Made by a program: the position numbers and the translations under genes
Assembly: GCA_964347765.1 (NCBI GenBank)
Contig: CAYGAG010000066.1
Coordinates: forward strand, 1-8,669
DNA from: CAYGAG01 sp964347765
GTDB taxonomy: Archaea > Thermoproteota > Bathyarchaeia > Bathyarchaeales > Bathycorpusculaceae
Direction: 5' to 3'
DNA: 8,669 nt
Part shown: positions 5,574-8,669 of the stretch, piece by piece
Numbering within the stretch: position 1 is the first letter of the stretch
How the letters are laid out: the number at the start of each line of letters is the position of its first letter
Notes under the pieces: model-generated
What the model saw: the letters and a program-made list of their open reading frames with translations, nothing else
What the model was told of the DNA's origin: nothing
Databases searched by the model: none

Positions 5574-6950
5574 ATGTCGGGTTCAAGACGTCTATTTGGC
5601 ACAAACGGAATACGCGGTATAGTGAATAAAGAGCTGAGCGTAGAGATAGCAGTGAAAATCGGCGGTGCAATAGGAACATTTTTTCAGCAGGGCGATATTG
5701 TTGTGGGACATGATGCTCGGACCAGTGGCCCAATGCTAGCGAAGGCTGTTATGGCTGGTTTGAACGCAACCGGTTGCAACGTCCTCTTTGCGGGAATGGT
5801 ACCGACTCCAGCACTGCAATACGCAGTAAAGAATTCCAAGGCGGACGGTTCGGTTATAGTGACAGCATCGCACAATCCACCCCAGTACAATGGAATCAAA
5901 GTCGTGTGGAATGATGGAATAGAACTCTCACGAGAACAAGAAATCGAGATTGAAGATATATTTTTCGACGAGAAAACAAAATATTCGAAATGGAATGATC
6001 TAGGCACGATACGCCAGCTCCATGGAATAATCAATGACTATCTAGAGGCGATAAAGCAGCATGTAGACTGTGACAGAATAGTCAGTAAGGGATATCATGT
6101 AGTCGTTGATGCTGCAAACAGTGTAGGTAGCCTTGCCGCACCGATTCTGCTTCGAGATCTAGGATGCAGGACAACAACAATAAACGCGAATATCGACGGA
6201 ACCTTTCCAGGAAGAATACCTGAGCCTCGCCCAGAAAATCTTGGAGACTTGGCCTCAACGGTGAAAGCATTAGGCGCGGATCTAGGTGTTGCCTACGACG
6301 GTGATGCCGACCGTGCAATTTTCGTCGATGAAAGTGGAGAGATTCACTGGGGAGACAAAACCTTCGCCTTGGTTGAGAAACACTTCTTGGAATCCAATCC
6401 TGGTGAAAAAATCGTTACGCCCGTGAGTTCATCAACCTTAGTCAGAGACGTAGCTGAAGCATATAACGGCGAAATTGTGTGGACCAAAGTTGGAAGCATA
6501 ATTGTTTCGCACAAAATGAAAGAAACGAAGGCGAGACTGGGCGGGGAAGAGAACGGTGGAATCTTCTATGGTCCTCATCAATCAGTCAGAGACGGAGCGA
6601 TGGCCACAGCACTAATACTTGACATTATGGCCAAGGCTAGTCAGAAGCTTTCCAGCTTGCTTGGAGAAATGCCACGATATTTCCTCAGGAAAAGCAAAGT
6701 TCACTGCCCACATGAGCTAAAGGAGAAGGCTATGGAGAAGCTTATTGAACAGGTAAAAATATTGAATACAACCACAATTGATGGAGTCAAGATTTGGTTC
6801 GAGGACAAAAGCTCCATCTTAGTGCGGCCTAGTGGAACAGAACCCATCTACAGACTCTATGCCGAAGCAAAGAAGGAGAAAAGAGCTTCACAGCTTGTCG
6901 AGAAGTACAGTTCACAACTCGAAAAAATAATTGGAAACATGAGGAAATAA
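5574..6950 (+). CDS. glmM: Phosphoglucosamine mutase (alpha-D-phosphohexomutase family, archaeal type)
   Basis: Interconverts glucosamine-6-phosphate and glucosamine-1-phosphate on the route to UDP-GlcNAc. The 458 residues carry all four landmarks in order: the phosphoserine loop TASHNPPQYNG with S99, metal-binding DGDADR (242-247), the sugar-recognition loop GGEENGG (323-329) followed by HQSVRDGAM, and the phosphate-binding loop RPSGTEPIYRLYAE (418-431). The N-terminus LFGTNGIRG is canonical. EENGG in place of the bacterial GEQSGH is usual for archaeal GlmM-type enzymes. Some archaeal relatives also act on mannose or glucose phosphates, so specificity is not absolute. The start ATG 5574 has AGGA (5555-5558) about 15 nt upstream, a weak ribosome site. 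It lies 21 nt after the nucleotidylyltransferase and 30 nt before the dehydrogenase homologue, so one transcript is likely. Confidence 0.94.
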   Translation: MSGSRRLFGTNGIRGIVNKELSVEIAVKIGGAIGTFFQQGDIVVGHDARTSGPMLAKAVMAGLNATGCNVLFAGMVPTPALQYAVKNSKADGSVIVTASHNPPQYNGIKVVWNDGIELSREQEIEIEDIFFDEKTKYSKWNDLGTIRQLHGIINDYLEAIKQHVDCDRIVSKGYHVVVDAANSVGSLAAPILLRDLGCRTTTINANIDGTFPGRIPEPRPENLGDLASTVKALGADLGVAYDGDADRAIFVDESGEIHWGDKTFALVEKHFLESNPGEKIVTPVSSSTLVRDVAEAYNGEIVWTKVGSIIVSHKMKETKARLGGEENGGIFYGPHQSVRDGAMATALILDIMAKASQKLSSLLGEMPRYFLRKSKVHCPHELKEKAMEKLIEQVKILNTTTIDGVKIWFEDKSSILVRPSGTEPIYRLYAEAKKEKRASQLVEKYSSQLEKIIGNMRK

Positions 6951-6980
6951 GACACTTCTTTCAAACTGAGGAGAATCTTA

Positions 6981-8363
6981 ATGTCTCCAACAATACTAGA
7001 TGTGAAGAAAGGAGACCTTGCAAACTCCAGGCAGAGAAGTGAGTACACTATCTGCATCACAGGTTGCCGTCGAAACGGAGTTCTCCATGCGTGCCTGTTC
7101 GCAAAAGCAGGGTTCAACATCATATGTGCTGACACAGATCGGGCGACAGTAGACCGCATTGGTACAGGAAAAACGCCATTCTTAAAGCAGGAAATCAGCC
7201 CTATACTGAGAAAGCATGTCAGAACCGGCAACTTAGAAGCAACCTGCGACCTGAAGGCTGCTGTTTCCAAGAGTGACATAATAGTTTTGATAGTCCAGCC
7301 GTCAATACGCAAGAAGCGAAGGATCAGCCGCTTCGAGATGGAAAGAACATGCAAGAAGGTCGGATCAGGTCTACAGCGAGGCAGTCTAATAATCGTAATG
7401 AGCCTAGTCAAGCCCGCAACTACAGAACGCTTTGTAAGAGATATCCTAGAGAACACCTCTGGACTCAAAGCTGGAACCAGTTTTGGACTGGTCTACGTCT
7501 CACCTCCAATTTCAACTCCAAAGTCCCTAGAAGAACTAGCGAACTGCAAGCGAATTGTAGGTGCAACGGAAAAGAACAGCTTAGAAGTTGCCACAATAGT
7601 CATGGAAACAATCATGAAAACCAGTCTGAAAACAACGGATAGTCTGAAAGCTGCTGAGACAGCAACGCTCTTGAAGTCTGTACAGTACTCCACAAACGTT
7701 GCTTTGGCTAACGAACTTGCCCGTTTCTGCGAAGAGGCAAACATGGATTACTACATGATTCAGAGATTAACAGAATCAAACCCGACTGACAACTTCTTTG
7801 CTCCATATCTCTCCCGCCAAGATCAATACAGGCAACCGCTTCATTTAATGAACGAGGGAGCTGAAGACCTCAACATCAAACTCCAGATTCCAGCTATAGC
7901 CAAAGAGATAAACGAGGGAGCCCTGAAACACGCGGTAGATTTGGTTCGACAATCATTAAGAAGCTGTGGAAAGAGTCTAACGAGAGCAAGAGTTACTATA
8001 TTCGGGATTTCACAGACACGGAATAGAAAGGATATCCCCAGTACGTCCGCCACAAGACTGGCGAAGACTCTGGAAAAAAAGGGCTGCAGAATCAGCTTTT
8101 ATGATCCCTATATATCAGGCAGAGAGAGCATTGACTCCCCTTACCCCTTTAAGAAGAGGCTAAAAGACGCTGTGGCAGGCGTAGACTGCATAGTGATACT
8201 TACTGGTCACCGAAGGTTCAAACGGCTAAGCCTCAAGAGATTGAGAATGATGGCTCGAATGCCTGCTGCAATAGTAGACCTCGAGGGCGTCATTGACCCA
8301 GAAAAGGTTGAAAGGGAAGGGTGCATATATCGAGGCCTAGGGAGAGGGGTCTGGACAAAATGA
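6981..8363 (+). CDS. UDP-glucose/GDP-mannose dehydrogenase-family protein lacking the catalytic residues
   Basis: The 460 residues follow the family layout: an N-terminal NAD domain (about 21-205), a central helical domain (about 220-320) and a C-terminal NDP-sugar domain (about 335-460: VTIFGISQ, FYDPYI, GHRRFK, EGVIDPE). Active enzymes oxidise a sugar C6 alcohol to an acid using a Cys thiohemiacetal. Here the nucleotide loop reads GCRRNG (28-33) instead of GxGxxG. The Ser-Thr/VPPGTT segment reads SLVKPATT, and SPE reads SPP (174-176). The ExxK/N site reads ETATLLKS (226-233, T229 and S233 replacing Lys and Asn). The GGxCxPKD loop is replaced by APYLSRQDQYRQP (274-286), with no Cys between 251 and 328. 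D51 for NAD ribose and NEL (244-246) remain. ATG 6981 has a strong GAGGAG site 7 nt upstream, leaving a 20-residue N-terminal extension. Probably a non-catalytic or re-purposed paralogue. Confidence 0.85.
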   Translation: MSPTILDVKKGDLANSRQRSEYTICITGCRRNGVLHACLFAKAGFNIICADTDRATVDRIGTGKTPFLKQEISPILRKHVRTGNLEATCDLKAAVSKSDIIVLIVQPSIRKKRRISRFEMERTCKKVGSGLQRGSLIIVMSLVKPATTERFVRDILENTSGLKAGTSFGLVYVSPPISTPKSLEELANCKRIVGATEKNSLEVATIVMETIMKTSLKTTDSLKAAETATLLKSVQYSTNVALANELARFCEEANMDYYMIQRLTESNPTDNFFAPYLSRQDQYRQPLHLMNEGAEDLNIKLQIPAIAKEINEGALKHAVDLVRQSLRSCGKSLTRARVTIFGISQTRNRKDIPSTSATRLAKTLEKKGCRISFYDPYISGRESIDSPYPFKKRLKDAVAGVDCIVILTGHRRFKRLSLKRLRMMARMPAAIVDLEGVIDPEKVEREGCIYRGLGRGVWTK

Positions 8364-8669
8364 CGAAACTGGGCGTCGCGATCATCGGGACCGGGTTCTG
8401 GGGAAAAAACCATGCCAGAGTATACAAAGAACTGGAGGAAACAAACCTTCTAGCTGTCTGCGACATAGATGCTGAAAGAGCAAAAAACGTTGCCAAGCAG
8501 TTCGGCGCAAAACCCTACACAGACACAGGAAGAATGTTGAAGAGAAAAGATATTCAAGCAGTGAGTATTTGCACATGGTCTACTAGTCTTTCAAAGGAAG
8601 CATGGAAGGTTCTAACAAAAGGAAAACACGCCTTGGTCGAAAAGCCAATGGCGACGAATGTAAAACAAG
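8360..8669 (+). CDS. Gfo/Idh/MocA-family NAD(P)-dependent sugar oxidoreductase, 3' end beyond the window
   Basis: Starts at ATG 8360, overlapping the stop of the preceding gene by four bases (ATGA), a sign of translational coupling. About 103 residues are visible. They include the Rossmann dinucleotide loop GTGFWG (10-15), the acidic end of strand two (CDID, D35), and VEKPMA with the conserved family lysine K95. The usual SICTPxxxHxxxA stretch reads SICTWSTSLSKEA, so the customary Pro and His are missing. Members next to nucleotide-sugar dehydrogenases often act as C3-dehydrogenases, as in the WbpB/WlbA step of UDP-GlcNAc3NAcA synthesis; that assignment here is from context. The C-terminal substrate-binding domain is outside the window. 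Confidence 0.9.
   Translation, partial: MTKLGVAIIGTGFWGKNHARVYKELEETNLLAVCDIDAERAKNVAKQFGAKPYTDTGRMLKRKDIQAVSICTWSTSLSKEAWKVLTKGKHALVEKPMATNVKQ

Noticed and set aside
6857..7468. Long antisense open frame (203 codons) over the start of the dehydrogenase homologue
   Set aside because: It overlaps two well-supported plus-strand genes, has no recognisable domain and no ribosome site; it is an antisense shadow.
7780..7850. Possibility that the missing GGxC loop of the dehydrogenase homologue is due to a pair of compensating frameshifts
   Set aside because: The other two frames across this stretch read SLLHISPAKINTG and LCSISLPPRSIQ, neither of which restores a GGxCxPKD-like loop.
7851..7921. 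Direct repeat AACGAGGGAGC at 7851 and 7911 (60 bp apart), encoding NEGA twice
   Set aside because: The two copies fall in different, recognisable parts of the dehydrogenase central domain, and the surrounding residues do not match; chance is the simplest explanation.
1..8669. Searched by eye for CRISPR arrays, insertion sequences, terminal repeats and phage or toxin-antitoxin genes
   Set aside because: No spaced repeats, transposase motifs or such genes were seen; apart from the points listed, the window is ordinary housekeeping and sugar-nucleotide metabolism.

Overview
The window looks like a piece of an archaeal chromosome, most likely from an uncultured draft or metagenome assembly because it contains a run of exactly 100 N. 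The archaeal assignment rests on promoter form (BRE/TATA boxes about 26 bp from plausible starts, e.g. TTTATATAC at 702-710), frequent GTG/TTG starts, a small stand-alone Lrp/AsnC regulator, and an archaeal-type phosphoglucosamine mutase (GEENGG sugar loop). A TACK-type lineage such as Bathyarchaeia would fit, but that is an impression, not something shown.

Left part (1-3761): the 5' part of a tRNA-Leu(GAG) gene on the minus strand, then an Lrp/AsnC regulator (minus) divergent from glnA (plus), followed by a fused GMP synthetase guaA. The short lrp-glnA intergenic region holds two opposed TATA boxes and three perfect inverted repeats. It is a good candidate for an Lrp-controlled nitrogen switch that would govern both the regulator and glutamine synthetase. 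guaA, which consumes glutamine, follows glnA on the same strand after 66 nt.

Middle (3765-4392, minus): a creatininase-family amidohydrolase interrupted by the N gap. Its last 41 codons lie in a different frame from the rest, so it carries an apparent one-base frameshift. Its true end is 3 nt from the end of guaA.

Right part (4458-8669, plus): a tight four-gene run. It comprises a sugar-1-phosphate nucleotidylyltransferase with a left-handed beta-helix tail, GlmM, a nucleotide-sugar dehydrogenase homologue, and the start of a Gfo/Idh/MocA oxidoreductase joined by an ATGA overlap. Together they suggest synthesis of UDP-GlcNAc and a modified sugar derived from it, perhaps a diaminouronic acid for surface glycans. 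The most unusual item is the dehydrogenase homologue. It keeps the family's three-domain layout but has lost every hallmark catalytic residue I can align, including the nucleophilic cysteine. A second oddity is an abrupt reversal of G/C strand bias inside the nucleotidylyltransferase gene, at its domain boundary.
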